From Enoplosus armatus (taxonomy: Eukaryota; Chordata; Actinopteri; Centrarchiformes; Enoplosidae), in assembly GCF_043641665.1 (NCBI RefSeq), contig NC_092189.1, positions 8,759,333 through 8,823,332 of the forward strand: a stretch of DNA of 64,000 bases. The letters run 5' to 3'. Below the pieces are notes generated by a model that worked only from the letters and a program-made list of their open reading frames with translations, did not search any database and was not told the DNA's origin. Shown one piece after another: positions 63,411 to 64,000 of the stretch. Positions within the stretch are counted from its first letter, which is position 1, and each line of letters begins with the position of its first letter. A program made the position numbers and the translations under genes.

Positions 63411-64000
63411 AGTTAAGTTTTGTCTGAGATGTTGACCAGCTGGATAGACTTACTTTGTTTATAGTGACATCTATTGGCAGTTAAACAAAACTGCAGCTTT
63501 CATGTCGTCCGATGCAGATCTGATGGCCTGTCTACATGAATCTCTCTAGGCGAATCCTGCTGTACCGGATCTTTCTCAGATATAATCAGTTGCGCTTTAC
63601 ATTCTCATAACCCACAAAAAAGGAAAAGGCGACTTGACAGGCCACAAGAGTGCAGAGTACACAGTAACATTATATATGGAGTGGAAGTAAAGCTATATGC
63701 TTCATTATCCTCCCAAAATATTAAGCTGTAAGCAACACAAAGCTGAAAATTAGGTTATGAAAGGGTATGTATGAAAGCTGGCATCAACAGCAGATTCCAG
63801 ACCAGGTATCAAACTTGCAAAAGTATCAGTAGAAAATAATTCGTCCATTTTTGGACCAGCACAGTATCTGCAGCCCCCGACTGTAACTCCACAAGTTTTG
63901 AGAAACGTTCAACAAAATAATAAATGATTGGTATCTGAAGTATCTGGAAACAGCAACATGTGAGTCAAGTCCATTCTTCAGTACACAGTCATGTTGAACA

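Larger units (their letters stand above)
61791..64000. other. Intergenic region right of neurl1b
   Basis: No coding exon or RNA gene recognised. It contains a direct duplication (62218-62470), a short perfect hairpin (62684-62707), a family 4 copy (62770-62885) and a family 5-related fragment (63280-63410). Confidence 0.6.

Overview
This window is vertebrate nuclear DNA, almost certainly from a ray-finned fish. It holds intron-split genes with GT..AG boundaries, long CA/GT microsatellites, and many short dispersed and fold-back repeats of kinds familiar from teleost genomes. There is no bacterial, phage, CRISPR or viral gene content. Four protein-coding genes can be read exon by exon. All four sets of splice phases close into uninterrupted reading frames.

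Layout. (1) 1-5.4 kb, plus strand: the last eight coding exons of flt4 (VEGF receptor 3), from the catalytic loop to the stop, with the rest of the gene left of the window. (2) 7.56-23.89 kb, minus strand: the complete ergic1 gene (ERGIC-32), ten coding exons, 290 residues, with a CpG-rich promoter near 23.9-24.1 kb. (3) 24.1-27.7 kb: the intergenic space between the head-to-head ergic1 and dusp1 genes. (4) 27.7-31.2 kb, plus strand: the complete dusp1 gene (MAP kinase phosphatase 1), four exons, 363 residues, with TATA and cAMP-response elements upstream and AU-rich motifs in the 3' UTR. (5) 31.2-39.3 kb: intergenic, repeat-bearing. (6) 39.38-61.8 kb, plus strand: the complete neurl1b gene (Neuralized-like RING E3 ligase), six coding exons, 599 residues, with a 16.5 kb first intron. 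(7) 61.8-64 kb: intergenic, with several repeat fragments.

The four genes are not an operon, but the set is meaningful. ERGIC1, DUSP1 and NEURL1B are neighbours on human 5q35.1 and FLT4 lies on 5q35.3, so the block is old vertebrate linkage. From memory, human NEURL1B points towards DUSP1, whereas here neurl1b points away from it in tandem, suggesting a local inversion. Flt4 (lymphangiogenic receptor kinase), Dusp1 (MAPK shut-off) and Neurl1b (endocytosis of Notch ligands) act in signalling; Ergic1 acts in ER-Golgi traffic.

I see no undescribed multi-gene system. The most interesting material is at the sub-gene scale: a class I PDZ-like C-terminus on Flt4, inverted repeats flanking two flt4 exons, an open in-frame leader upstream of the Dusp1 start, a strong cryptic donor inside neurl1b exon 2, and a series of fold-back elements and repeat families shared between introns of different genes.
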